A stretch of DNA of 64,000 nucleotides from Nageia nagi. Its lineage: Eukaryota; Pinophyta. The stretch lies in NCBI GenBank assembly GCA_050084985.1, contig JBITNC010000002.1, forward strand, positions 25,730,001 through 25,794,000, given 5' to 3'. Under the pieces are notes generated by a model. It was not told the DNA's origin. It made no database searches and saw only the letters and a list, made by a program, of their open reading frames with translations. This document shows positions 45,119 through 56,518 of this stretch, piece by piece. The number at the start of each line of letters is the position of its first letter. Positions within the stretch are counted from its first letter, which is position 1. Made by a program: the position numbers and the translations under genes.

Positions 45119-45545
45119 ATGATGCTCATCTATAGTTATGTTAAGATGCATGTTTGCATGTTGAGATGGTCATTTATAGTTTTTGTATAGACACTTGTAT
45201 GCATGTTCAAATGATCATCTTCACCTTTATTAAGATGCTTGTATACATTTTCATATGCTTGTCTTCACTTTTGTTAAGATGCATGTTCAAATACTCATCT
45301 ATAGTTCTTATATAAATGCTCATATTCACTTCTGTTAAGATACCTATATGTATATTCATATGTTCATCTTTACTTATTTTAACATAATTGTATGCATGTT
45401 TGAATGCTCATTGTTACTTTTATTATATGCAGTTGCTTTAAGATGGTCATCTGGAAGTACTTTAAGATGCTTGTAGGTATTGTAAGGTGCAAATATGTTA
45501 AGACGTGTATGCATATTCTAGTGCTAGTTTGGATGATAATAGGGT
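45119..45545. repeat. Diverged tandem array, unit about 46 bp
   Basis: Around seven or more degenerate units combine gatgctcatct.tag, t.ttaagatgc and ttgtatgcatgttcaaat in the same order. The motif gatgctcat also appears left of the palindrome, near 44559. Unit boundaries are blurred by mutation. Confidence 0.72.
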
Positions 45546-45784
45546 CAAGATACTCATTTGTATACAATTTATTATTTCACTAATTATGAATATAGAATAT
45601 TGCGAATACATTACAATTTAAAAAAAAAAATCACCAATTACTCTAAATGAATTCATAAATTGTTTCTCCATGACTTTGAATCTGATTCACTGTATTTTGA
45701 AATTCTTTTTTTTTCACCACAATTCATTATGCATAACACCAAATGAAACTAAAAAATGTATAAAACATGATTTTCTGAAATGGA

Positions 45785-45870
45785 TTTTGTAGAAGAATAC
45801 ATGGGTCCTAGAATTATTTTTGAAAATACATGATGTGAATAGGGTTTAATGAACTACAATGACCAAATAA
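45785..45870 (+). pseudogene. Stray PPR-array unit
   Basis: The sequence gaagaatacatgggtcctagaattattttt, aatacatgatg and gaactacaatga matches the array units at 40381-41230 and the stray copy at 42065. It is decayed and has no open frame of note. Confidence 0.55.
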
Positions 45871-46099
45871 TGCACAAAATAAAATGGATTTTCATATCTT
45901 ACTTTTATTGTTGGAGCGAATTTGTTTTAGAAATCTTATTCTCTTTTAGTTTGTTCTCCTTAGCTCTAGTATCACCAGAGTTTCGAGGTTTGATTGAAAT
46001 GAGCTAAGGATGGATTGAAGCATAAAATTAAAGGCCAACCCACATTGAATGCATTTAGGTTGGAGTGACACGATGTTCATCAGGATGCATGGAGGTTTT

Positions 46100-46440
46100 T
46101 TTTAAATTTTGGTTTGTAGAATTTCAAAGCTAATATTATTGAATAACTTCACAAATATTATGTTAATTTTTTTTGTTTGTTTACGAAATTGCAAAGCTAA
46201 TATTATTGAATGGCTTTGTGAATGTTATTCTAGGTTCTTTTAAATTTTAGTTTGCAGAATCATAAAGCTAATATTACAAAATAGCTTCACAAATGTTACA
46301 AAATAACTTTGTGAATGTGCTTGGATGGATGGTTGTGGTCAAAGGAAATCTATTTCTCTATATAAATAACTTCACGGATGTTACATAATAGATTTGTGAA
46401 TGTTACAAAATAACTTCTCAAACATGCTCTGATGCAGGGG
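46100..46440. repeat. Tandem repeat, unit about 70 bp, with alternating inverted motif
   Basis: The block caaagctaatattattgaat recurs at about 46126, 46191 and, as ataaagctaatattacaaaat, 46263. It is followed by cttcacaaa or by its reverse complement-like ctttgtgaa. The alternating ttcacaaa and tttgtgaa elements continue to 46430. Confidence 0.75.
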
Positions 46441-46553
46441 TGACTATTTATCAGACTAGGCCCACCATAATTATTAATAAGAATATCAAGATGCTCATAA
46501 CAAACTGTCAAGTTGTTAAGGATCCAATCTGGTACCTAGTTAGACAATCATTA

Positions 46554-47240
46554 TCTAGAATGGTGAATTCTATTTGAGGTTGAAACATGACCACAAATGT
46601 TGAGCATATAGAAAAATCCCACCATTTCTTGTCATCCAATCCCTCCACTCCCCTCTATCAAATTATGTACATATATCAACCAAAAATTCACATGACCTTT
46701 TTTCGGTGAATATGTCAAGTAGAAGAAGTTAAATTAAAAATTTGGAAGGCATGTTGGTGAATGGAATGCTACTTTAGTGGTTAAGACATTGGAATCTGAG
46801 CTAACCAAGATTTGAATCTTGGGAACATCATTTTGCTTGTGTTTTAGGATTTAGGTTTTTTCACCTTTTTTTGCATATACGCACATGCTTTACATATATA
46901 CATTAACTTTATATATATGCACATAACCTTGATATATATATATACGTATAAAATTTATGTATATACACATGATTTATGTATATAAGTAAAAAATTTATAT
47001 ATATACACATGCAAGCTTTATGTGCATATATCAAAAAAGGGTAAAAAAATCTAAGTTCCGAAACACATACGTGAAAAAAATATTCTAAAGATTCGAACAA
47101 AGGTTCTCCCAATTTTCAATTGATTTATACACATAATTTAATCGAGTGGAGGGATTGAATGATAGATGATGGAAAGGATTTTTATATATGCATAATGTTT
47201 GTGGTCATGTTTAGGCCTCAGATAGACTTCTCCATCTAGA
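46554..47240. repeat. Long inverted repeat with TA-rich centre and tRNA-like segment
   Basis: The left arm from about 46554 to 46880 matches the reverse complement of about 47020-47240. Paired blocks include aaacatgaccacaaa against tttgtggtcatgttt, caatccctccactc against gagtggagggattg, and aaattatgt. The right arm lacks about 100 bp present in the left. The left-arm segment 46762-46828 (ttagtggttaagac, then ccaagatttgaatcttggg) looks like tRNA A and B boxes with a T-arm. The centre is TA/CA-rich. It resembles a MITE or two SINE-like copies in opposite orientation. Confidence 0.78.
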
Positions 47241-47269
47241 ATTGCCTTTGTAAGTGTTATTTTCATTGA

Positions 47270-49620
47270 CTTCTCAACAAGTTGATGTATGAGGATGGTA
47301 CATTATCTTTGCTTCATCACTCTATACCATATCCAACCAACCTCCTATCATATTTCCTCCTCCCCCCACCTCTTGCCACATCATCACTACTAAACTTGTA
47401 AAACAAGCTATCAGAAAACTTTGTATGCGAAAAGCAATAGATATGGATTGGTTACAAGCATAATTTTTGAAGCATGGCATTGACTCACTTGTTGGGCTCC
47501 TTACTAGTATCTTCTATCTCACTATTTGCTTAGGATTTTCTAATTCGTAGACTCAGCATATCATCCATCCCATTCACAAAGTAGGGGATTCACATGAACC
47601 CAATAACTATAGGACCATCATGATTGGACATATCTTTGCCAAGGTTTATGCCACAACATTAGATGAACTTCTATCTCTTAGATTGAAAGAGGAGGTACAT
47701 AGGACCATGGGGCAAGCTCGTTTTCATCAAGACTACAAGACTACAAACCATATCAAGTAGTTCTTAGAGCTATCATAGAGGAGGCACACTCCAAATCTTC
47801 AAAAGTCTTCTATTACTTTGTAGATTGTACAAAAGCCTTTGATACTATACCTTGATATCTACTATTTGAGAAACTCTAGCAGGTTGGCATATTTGAAGAA
47901 CTTCTTACAACAATCTCTAGATTGTATGATTCAGTGGTTGGACACTTTCGCTCCTCTCAAGGACTCTCTAACAATATTCTTAGCACCATAGGAATGAAAC
48001 AGGGTTGCCCCTTTCCCCAACACTCTTAGGGATCTTCCTTGATGAGTTTGAGTCTTTTCTCTAAGAACATACATTTGCAAATATTGGATGCTTACTTCAT
48101 AAAGTTTTTATATCTCTTCTTCTTTTTGTTGATGATGTTATCCTTTTAGCTTCAACTGTTGAGGGACTCCAATAGTAATTGGATGCACTAGTAGATTTGT
48201 GTACTCTGAGATAGTTGTCAGTGAACCTTACCAAGACCAAGTTTATGGTATTCAATACTACCAAGGATGTTATATCCCATCTTCATTTTCATCTCCAAGG
48301 ACAAACAGTAGAGATCACAAAATCCTATGTGTACCTTGGAGTTCTTTTCACTAGGCCCATTTTACAGATGAAGTTTTCTACCCAAGCTCACATTTATAAG
48401 GGATATGGAGCTCTTTCTCTACTTAAGAAAAGTTGCTTCAAAGCTCACTTTTGAGACATCCTAGTTTGGATGAAGATATTTGATACCTTAGTTAAGTCAA
48501 CTGTTACTTACAATTCAAAGATATGGGATCCCATTCTTGGTCAAAATGAATGGTCTCGTGTTGAATGAGTACAAATACTTTTTCTTCAAAGGTTTATATG
48601 TTGTAAATGCACAATCCCTCACTCCATTATCCTTGTAGAGTTTGGAGCTTCACCTATTCGACCAGAGATTATCTCGAAGATCATTACCTATCTTCGTAGG
48701 CTTCGCACTATGGTAGATAGCCCTTCTGGGCGTAGAAGGTACCCTTAACTTGATTTATGCTCTTCGATTTTCCTTTCTTTGAGTCTTAGGAGGAGACAAA
48801 GGGGATGGTATTTTGAAGTATCTATACTTTTAGAAAGTATTCAGATTCATATTGATAGAATTCCTCCTTACTCCCTTGGAGTTCCTCAGCCACCATCATG
48901 GAATTAGAAGATAAAGATACTTCGTGAGATCCGAAAATATATCACTATCCATTATATCCATTGCACTTGGATCTCTCCATTACCCCCTCTCCCCCAAACT
49001 ATCCTTTTATCATGAGCATTTTCTCCACATCTAAGATGGTCAAATAGTACTTCCTCAATACCTCCAACAATTTATGATAAATGGTATACAAGTCTCCATT
49101 ATGCAGCTTCGAGTATGCTCCCATCAGCTTTGAGTTGAAGCAGATCATCATATACTGAGAGAGGAGTGGATATTTATGTTTTGTTCCCTGGGAGAAGTGG
49201 AAACTCTACATTATTTTATTTACCTTTTTCCTATATACTATGAGATTAGAGGCAAATTTTATTATCTCTTCGAGAGTGAACTACACTCCATATCAACATT
49301 TTTTCAGTTATAAGGACCAATGTTGTCTCAGACTTTACATCAGAGAAGCAATCCATTTTCATTAGCACTAGAGCTTTCATCTAAGTGCCCCTCATCCTCC
49401 ACAATCTCAGCTTATCACAAACTACTTCACCAGTTCTGATAGACTGAGGGTGGATACAAACAATGACCAAAAACGACAAGCACCAAATCATCTATGCACC
49501 AATAGGGTAACTAAACAACGTACTAATGGAACTTTAAGATTCCATATTAGTGATGGACAAAGACAAATCAATCATTGTTTTAGTAGTGATTCATCTGTAT
49601 CTAATATTAGAAGAGATTAA
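47270..49620 (+). pseudogene. Second class of LINE: jockey/RTE-like reverse transcriptase relic
   Basis: RT motifs occur in changing frames: IGHIFAKVYATTLDELLSL, MGQARFHQDYKTTNHIK, YYFVDCTKAFDTIP, LSNNILSTIGMKQGCP, FVDDVILLAST (FVDD at 48125-48136), LTKTKFMVFNTTKD (48215-48260) and SYVYLGVLFT. The V-D-x-x-K-A-F-D-T-V-P and Y-L-G-V-x-F patterns differ from the L1-type LINE at 29967. Downstream text at 48560-48700 fits the thumb region. Stops and frameshifts inactivate it. Clade assignment is provisional. Confidence 0.82.
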
Positions 49621-50720
49621 TTTTAAATGATCTCTCATCTTTGCATAGCATGTTTTACACTCTTTGTATTTATTTTCTATTTTCTCTTTGGTTGAACACT
49701 TTTGATCCACTGTAGTTTTCAATATCCTATTTTCCTAATCTTTTGAATCACTTTTGATCCACCATGAACATTAATACTATTTTATGTCATTTCATTTCTC
49801 CTCATTGTGGCACCATTAACAAACTTGATTTTACTTGACTTCTACCAGCACTAGCAGCAAATTTACCCCTTCAGCTTGTCAACATTGCACGGTTTAGGCC
49901 TTCATACTATTTCATTTTTTCACGAATATGAAGTGTACACGTCATAGACAGTCAGCAAATTGCTTTGAATTACCTTCTTGTCCGCTATTATTGAAAGATC
50001 AATAATCTACTGCTACCAAAGGTTCCAATGGCACAATCAAAATATCTTTGAATCTCCCAACTTCTGAAGTGACAGCAAGGTCTTGTAGCTCCACATTTTT
50101 ACAAGTAATCTATTCGAAAGCTAAGAATCATGAATGATAGCCCAATAGGATCGTTCCAGATACAAAGCTCAAATGTGTTGCTTCAAGTCATTGTACCAAT
50201 TTTCAGTCCCATGGAAAGCGAAAGCTATTATCACTCCCAATCCACCTCCCATTAGAAGCATCCAATTGGCAGTATTTGTATGGATTCCAGAGCAATATTG
50301 TTAGACAAATGACGAATTGCTATTTTTGGGCCAGCACAGAAATTTTAGTTATTGTTTTCTACTTTTGTTGTAAAATGTCATCCGTGATGCATGCATCATT
50401 TAATAATTTAATGGAGATTGTCTTACCAAGAGGTAAAGAAGGGAGGACTTAACACGTGGTATGTGGAAGAATCTGCATTCATCTATGCTTCGTCATTATT
50501 TGCTGCATCATCATAATCAGTGGGCTTTGATGTTACGCAAACCTACACACAGATGGAATGATTAGGTGCTAGGCTCTTGGATTCATCTCCATCTCTGTCT
50601 TGGTTCCAAAAATGGATTTTCCTAATGTATTTTATCATAAGGAGATGCATGATGTTCATCGGAATTTATTATACACTAGTGTTTTCATGACCTGCGCATC
50701 ATTGTAGGGCTTCATATCCT
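49621..50720. other. Non-coding region upstream of the 50854 gene
   Basis: No coding motif was identified. From about 50400 onward the base composition becomes less AT-rich and less repetitive, as expected for the upstream region of a gene. Confidence 0.5.
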
Positions 50721-50728
50721 CAATAGGC

Positions 50729-50735
50729 TATAAAA
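50729..50735 (+). promoter_or_regulatory. Probable TATA box of the 50854 gene
   Basis: TATAAAA lies 119 bases before the first ATG of the ORF. The spacing would allow a 5' leader of about 90 bases. Evidence is sequence and position only. Confidence 0.5.
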
Positions 50736-50853
50736 ACTGCTCTCTTAAATAGTTTTTCTGCACATGTTATGCCAGAAGTCTGAACACGGTCTCTTAATTT
50801 GACAATCTTCCTGTCACCCAAAAAATTGGGGGAAGTAAGTAAGTTTTGTGATC

Positions 50854-51726
50854 ATGATGGGCAGCATGGATAGGGCAGGAAGCTGGTTTTCATGTAATGG
50901 ACAGTGGCACTATACCAGTGTTTTTCAGCCTATGTCCAAATATAAGATGATCATGTCCCAGTATAAGCCCATCGCACCCAAGCCCAGTCCTGTGACATCA
51001 GTACGCTCTGAGTCTCTTTGTAATTCTAAATCTCACAATTCCTTGAAGCCTCATTTAAGATTCACTTCAAGAAGCAATGGTTGTGAGAAATCCCACAGAA
51101 AACGTAGGCCAACATCAGACTTATGCAAAAATAGCCCTTCACCGAGAGTCCGGAGGAGAACAGAGGCCCCTTGTATTGCTGATAGTTTAAGTTCTGAGAG
51201 AAACCCAGTTGTGGAAACTGTACAGACAAGCATAATAGCGGATAGGGCTAAGATTGAACATCCTTTGGATGAGTTCTTCGGTGTAGAAAAATTGAATGTT
51301 GTGAAGGATTTGGGTTTCATGGAGAGAGAATGCAGTTCTTTCCGAAACTGTAGTGTGTGTAGTAAAGAACCTTCTGTGTTTGGAGAAGAGCTTAAACCAA
51401 ACGGGGTGATAGATTCAGTGGGGGAGATTGTTATCCAGAGTCCATCAGAAAGTATGGAAGTTCCACTGATCCAAGCAATGGGAAGAGATCCTCATTCTGG
51501 TTTGGGTTTTGCCAAATGTTTGGTGTTTCCTGGTGATATCCAAAAGCGCCAGGAAAAGGAAGAGAATTGGAGAAATCAGGTGACACTTCCACTGCTTCCA
51601 GAGATATCAGCATCCAAAGATTCAGACGTGGACTTCTGTGCTCCCAATACGACTTCCAATAGTGATGCATCAAATGATAAAGAGAAATTTCGAGTAAGAA
51701 TTTTTGGCAAAGATTTCAGCAAGTAA
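50854..51726 (+). CDS. Unrecognised plant protein, 290 residues, possibly first exon
   Basis: This is the longest non-transposon ORF in the window. I chose the first ATG (MMGSMDRAGSW) of an uninterrupted frame. Visible features: QYKPIAPKPS at residues 36-45, a basic Ser-rich region with RKRRP (82-86) and RVRRR (98-102) that could be a bipartite nuclear signal, a VTLPLLPE block near 246, and a C-terminal RVRIFGKDFSK. There is no signal peptide or membrane segment. The same blocks, in the same order, occur in the broken copy at 19358-20191, which shows these are conserved protein features. There the sequence continues past FSK with EEVGTLLS, so the TAA here may be a truncation or lie at a splice donor (CAA/GTAAGAG). 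I do not recognise the family and assign no function. Confidence 0.68.
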   Translation: MMGSMDRAGSWFSCNGQWHYTSVFQPMSKYKMIMSQYKPIAPKPSPVTSVRSESLCNSKSHNSLKPHLRFTSRSNGCEKSHRKRRPTSDLCKNSPSPRVRRRTEAPCIADSLSSERNPVVETVQTSIIADRAKIEHPLDEFFGVEKLNVVKDLGFMERECSSFRNCSVCSKEPSVFGEELKPNGVIDSVGEIVIQSPSESMEVPLIQAMGRDPHSGLGFAKCLVFPGDIQKRQEKEENWRNQVTLPLLPEISASKDSDVDFCAPNTTSNSDASNDKEKFRVRIFGKDFSK

Positions 51727-51772
51727 GAGCTAGTAACAAGTTTTGAATGGAGATTGACTACTAAAGCATACG

Positions 51773-51838
51773 TGATATCTAGATTGACATACTCTGATAT
51801 CTAGATTGACATACTCTGATATCTAGGTTCACATACTT
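51773..51838. repeat. 22-bp minisatellite, three copies
   Basis: Units start at 51773, 51795 and 51817 with tgatatctagattgacatac; the third has two substitutions. It lies about 50 bp beyond the stop of the 50854 ORF, in its 3' region or intron. Confidence 0.92.
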
Positions 51839-53196
51839 TGTGGGATTGCTTGTTAGTGCGAAGTGAATGCGTTATGCATGATAGCTGTCCATTAAAACTC
51901 TTGTTCCCTTTCTATCTGTAAATATTAACTTCTGTAAACATTGCAGTGAATTTACCAGGGGAATATCCTGCTAATTAGCTCCTGCTGAACTACATATTGT
52001 AAAAATGTACTAGTCTACAATGGAAATTTTGTTATGTGAAAATTGATCAAGTAGTTCAATTTTTTATGAGTTACAAGTTTGTGTGGGAGATTGACACCTT
52101 TTATGTATGTTAGATATTCACTTGCATGTTATTAAATTTAATTAATAAGTGTAATATTTTGTGATAATAAGAAGGTAAATATCTAAATTAAAGAGAAAAT
52201 GTATTGAAATTAAAAATATATATATAAATTGAATAGTTTGTTATCAACAACGACAAAAAATACATTGAAGAGAACTCCATTGAAGGTTCCATGAGTTTCT
52301 TGGATTTCACCCGTTCCCACCACCACCTTGTGCCATTTCACACATGTCCCTTTGGAGTTTCTACGGAACAATACCTTAAATGTAATTGTTTGTAATAATT
52401 CCCCCTATGATGGATTTGAGTCTCTTTTAACATGGCCTCAAGTGGAGTTTCATGATCTGAAATGGGTCAATTCAAAAGTTTGATTATCTATGAGCAGATG
52501 TTTATGTATCAAGGATCTCTATGTTTGGAATCAGACATACTTCAACACTTTGGTATGTCGGATCCCTAGGGTGAACAACGTTGACATCATACAAACTTGA
52601 AAGTAGGGCATTAGCATTGTTCTAATGGTGTTGATATTGTTTTGTTACGATGACTAAAGTGAGGAACTGAACGATCAAGATCATTTCAATTGCCATCAAC
52701 CATGTTCATTTTCGAAGAAGTTTTGTTGATTCAAGTGGTTTCTCATTAGTTCGTGGTTGTATTTCCTTTGTTGGAATCCATTGTTGAAGGTTATTGATGA
52801 GTTGTTGATGTGTTTACTTCTATTAGCAAAATTGGAGACTCTTGTTAGAAAAGTTTGGTGGCTTTATTAATGACATTTTGAAGGTTAAAGTGTTGTGTAA
52901 CTGAGAAGGAGGTTTGTAGAATATACATTGTAGTGCATACTCCATTTCTTACTATTTTGCAATCTTATATTAGCTAATAAAATTCAAAAAACTATTAAAC
53001 TAGATGTACTCTCACATTGAGAGGAACTAATATAACTCCTTTTTATCTTGTTGATTTTGTATGTGTGTACATTTTAAATATTGTATTTCATTTTCCAATT
53101 TTCAATATTATGCAAGATTAAATGTTAGAATTAAAATAGTAAATTTGTATTCAAATATCCAAGTAAATCATAAGCTTTTGGTGATTACAGATCAAG
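51839..53196. other. Non-coding region, right end probably a gypsy 5' LTR
   Basis: No gene motif was found. The sequence immediately before the PBS at 53197 ends gattacagatca, a plausible LTR terminus. I could not set the LTR start because there is no partner copy in the window. Confidence 0.45.
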
Positions 53197-53208
53197 TGGT
53201 ATCAGAGC
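53197..53208 (+). promoter_or_regulatory. Primer binding site, initiator tRNA-Met
   Basis: TGGTATCAGAGC is an exact match to the common plant PBS. It lies just before gag-like sequence and two bases after a CA-ended stretch, which fits a gypsy element leader. Confidence 0.85.
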
Positions 53209-53209
53209 T

Positions 53210-54780
53210 GATTGACATATTTTATTGAGGCTTGTGAATGCAAAGTAGGAGGTCTTGAAGAGAGGAGTTATTTTCTTTTGATCCATAAATTGGAAAAAGG
53301 CTTAGAAGAGAAAATTATGTGGATGATTTGGAAGAGAGACAATAGATTTGTTACAATTGAGAGTAAGATGGCTAGAATCATGGATATGCTACAAGGTAGG
53401 TAGTCAAGGGAAGATCCTATAACATCTTAATGATGGGAGCACACTAGATATTGGAGGTACTTCTCATAGCACCACTTCATTACCGTTTAAGGTAGAGGTA
53501 AAAGTTGAAATTCCTACTTTTGGAGGAGAGGGAGATGTTGAGAAACTTAATACTTGGTTGAAACAACTTGAGGCATATTTCCAAATTCAATGTGTTCTAG
53601 ATGATATTCAAAATATTTTCTTTTCAAGATTAAAGTTGTATGGTTATGCATTGATTTGATGAAAACTTCATGTAGAATCCCTCCAACATGAAAACCAACC
53701 ACCTATCTCTTCTTTGGATGAATTTAATATTTTTTTGAGACATCAATGTTATCCATTTGGTAATCACAATAAATAACTTATGAAATTGCAATTCTTTAGA
53801 GAAGAAAGAAGATAATAAGTCCAAGAATACACTACAAAATTTCATAGATAAGCAACTTTTCTTGGGATTTCTCTTAAAGCTCTTCAAGTTTTGATGAAGT
53901 ATATTGGAGGATCACATAGTCATTTGCAAAAGCTTATTATATTTTTAATCCTAATAATCTTGACCAAGAGTGTGTAGGCTCAATATTTAGAAGAAGGAGG
54001 AAGGTAAAGGAAATAATATGAAAACTCTAAGAAGAATCCAAATAGTAAAGGGGGTCAAGTAGAAAGTAAATCTTAAGAAAAAGGTAAGGGAAAATCATAA
54101 ATACTTCAAAAAGGGAAGGTAAAAATAGGCATTATTCATATTATGTAAAGGATGGTCATATAGATGACAAGTATTAGAAGCTTTGCCCGAAATGATACCC
54201 ATACAAGAAGAATAAGAATAAGGACAAGAAGAATATAATGATCACTAACAATGAGGATGTTGAGGGAAGTACAAATGTTGATGACGCACTTAAATATGTA
54301 GTAGTCCAAGATGTTATAAATGTAAAGTGCATTAAGGAGCAAAAGACTCAACTATTCTATGTCAAGATCCAAATAAAGGAAATAAAGATTGATTCTATCA
54401 TGGATATGGGTTCTCATGCAAATTTGATAGTGAAAACATTCGTACAGAAGTTGGGATTGAAAATTGAAAATTATCCTTAACCATATTCTCTAGGTTAGAT
54501 TCACAATGATATCAAATTACAAGTCACTACAGAATGTAAGTTGAATTTTGCTATTAAAGCCAATTACATTGATGAAGTAGTTTTGAATATGGTCCCTCTT
54601 GATATTTGTGGTGTAGTTTTTGGTAATCCTTACTTGTGGGATAGAGATTCCATACATTAAATAAGGAAGAATCAATATAGACTAATTAAACGTAGGAAGT
54701 ACTACATTATTCACACCAATAAGAGTGCAAAGAAGATGCCTTTGGTTATGGCTAGCTAGGTGAAATTATTGAATATTTTT
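53210..54780 (+). pseudogene. Gypsy gag and protease relic
   Basis: The first frame (53212-53403) reads FIEACECKVGGLEERSYF. Gag pieces follow, then at 54238-54760 a protease-like segment with IDSIMDMGSHANLIV, where D-M-G sits at the catalytic position, then KLGLKIENYP, NYIDEVVLNMVPLDICGVVF and GNPYLWDRDS. The pattern fits a plant Ty3/gypsy gag-protease. No reverse transcriptase or integrase follows, so the 3' part is deleted. Confidence 0.82.
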
Positions 54781-54784
54781 TATG

Positions 54785-56518
54785 ATCCCTAATATAATAC
54801 TAGATAACAACTATATTAAACATTCAAATTCAAAGATGCATATTACATTTGTTGACTAATAACAACAATAATGGGTGAAAGCAAGAAGTTGAGTCCATTT
54901 GAAGGGGAAGTGAGCAAAGTTACAATTCAATGTCAAAAAAATTAGGATCCCAATTTTAATAAATTAAAATCAAGATATCAATTTTAAATTAGGATCTTGA
55001 TAGTTGAAATTAAAATACATGCATTTTCTTAGCATTAAATATCGAGATATCGATATTTGAATCTTCAATTTTACCTTGGTTTAGGCTTGGGAAAGGCTTG
55101 ATGAGCCAACCCTTAGCCTTGGACCTACAAGTATGTATTCATGGTAATTTTAACAAAAAATCTTGACTTCCAAACATATTTTTGATAGAGTTTTTGGTAG
55201 AATTTTTTCATGAAATTAAAACCCATTATAGATCAAAGAGCATATATTTCAAATATGCAAGTTTTTTTACAATTGGATAAGATTTTATATTTTTCAATTA
55301 TTTTTTAGTAAAAGTGGTCCATATACTTGAAATATGATGGTATTTTATTTTCTTAATAAATTTTTATTTTTTAAGAGTTCTGAAAAAATTTATATAGGGA
55401 CAAGCTTCAAATAATTCTCTATAAGATAAAAAAATTGAAAAAAGATTAAGTTTAGGTCAAATTATGCATGATGGATAAGCACTTTTCGAAACAACAAACA
55501 TGATCAATTAAAAATTAATAAAAAAAATATTCATGAGAAAATTATGAAAAAATATCCAAGACAAACTTTAATGTCTTAGGTATCTATACCTAAAATGATT
55601 TTTAAAAATACCTTGATTTTAATCAAATTCTACGTGATAGACACGTGCATGGTATGGTCCTAAAAGGGTATATTTTAAAAAGTGGTTTTTGTTCATCCCT
55701 ATAAAAATTTAATTTCTATCATCTAGGTATTAGAATAAATTATATATTTAAAAACTAGAATCTAAGCACTACATTTTCATCCTAGTAATTTTTTTTTTAT
55801 GATTCCATGTCTAAGGGCTTCAAATTTTGAGATTAATTATCAAGAAAAAAACTTTCACTTTTTGGTCATAAAGTGAACCCAAATTTTTGCACTCACCCTT
55901 ATATGAGGTATAATAAAATGAAAATGATCAAACCTCCACTTAAACTATCAAGATAATATCCATGCACTATTAATAAATGAATTAAGATAAGACAAATACC
56001 TGCCACTTACTCAGGAAGCTAAAACTATATGCAAAGATGAACTTATGGAGAGAGAATGAACTTGGTATGTGAATCCCTTCAATGAATGCATTTTAAAACC
56101 CCAGCATGGATGTCAATAGTAGCATAAATACTAAGCCTCCAATAATAGCATGACCACTAACAGTAGCATGAACACTAAGCCTCTATAAATAGAGTTTCAC
56201 AACCAAATTTCAAAGTAGAGTCATAAAGCAAAAAGCTTAGTCTAGCATATAATAGTGAATGATGGAATGAAAATGCTCAAGTGATGAAAATATATCAATC
56301 TTAATAAGTGGTACTGAAGAACACCAAAATTATAATTGGTACCATTTATTAAGATGAAATCTTGATTCTTTCCTATGTAATATCTTTATATATGCAATAG
56401 AATCATAGTAATGCATTTCTATAAGATAGCATTGATGGTAGTGTACCTTGCAACACAAAAGATATAATTACATGAGAAGGTATTTAAATGGGCTAACTAA
56501 GAGAATTGAACTATAACA
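54785..56518. other. Non-coding stretch, nothing recognised
   Basis: AT-rich sequence. A local duplication of agtagcat.aa.actaagcctc occurs near 56112 and 56164. No coding relic could be identified on either strand. Confidence 0.5.

Noticed and set aside
46762-46828. Functional tRNA gene
   Set aside because: It has A-box-like and B-box-like sequences and a T-arm, but I could not form a proper acceptor stem or anticodon arm; better explained as a SINE head.
53212-53403. Independent 63-residue gene
   Set aside because: It follows a perfect PBS and reads as the start of a gypsy gag, so it belongs to the retroelement relic.
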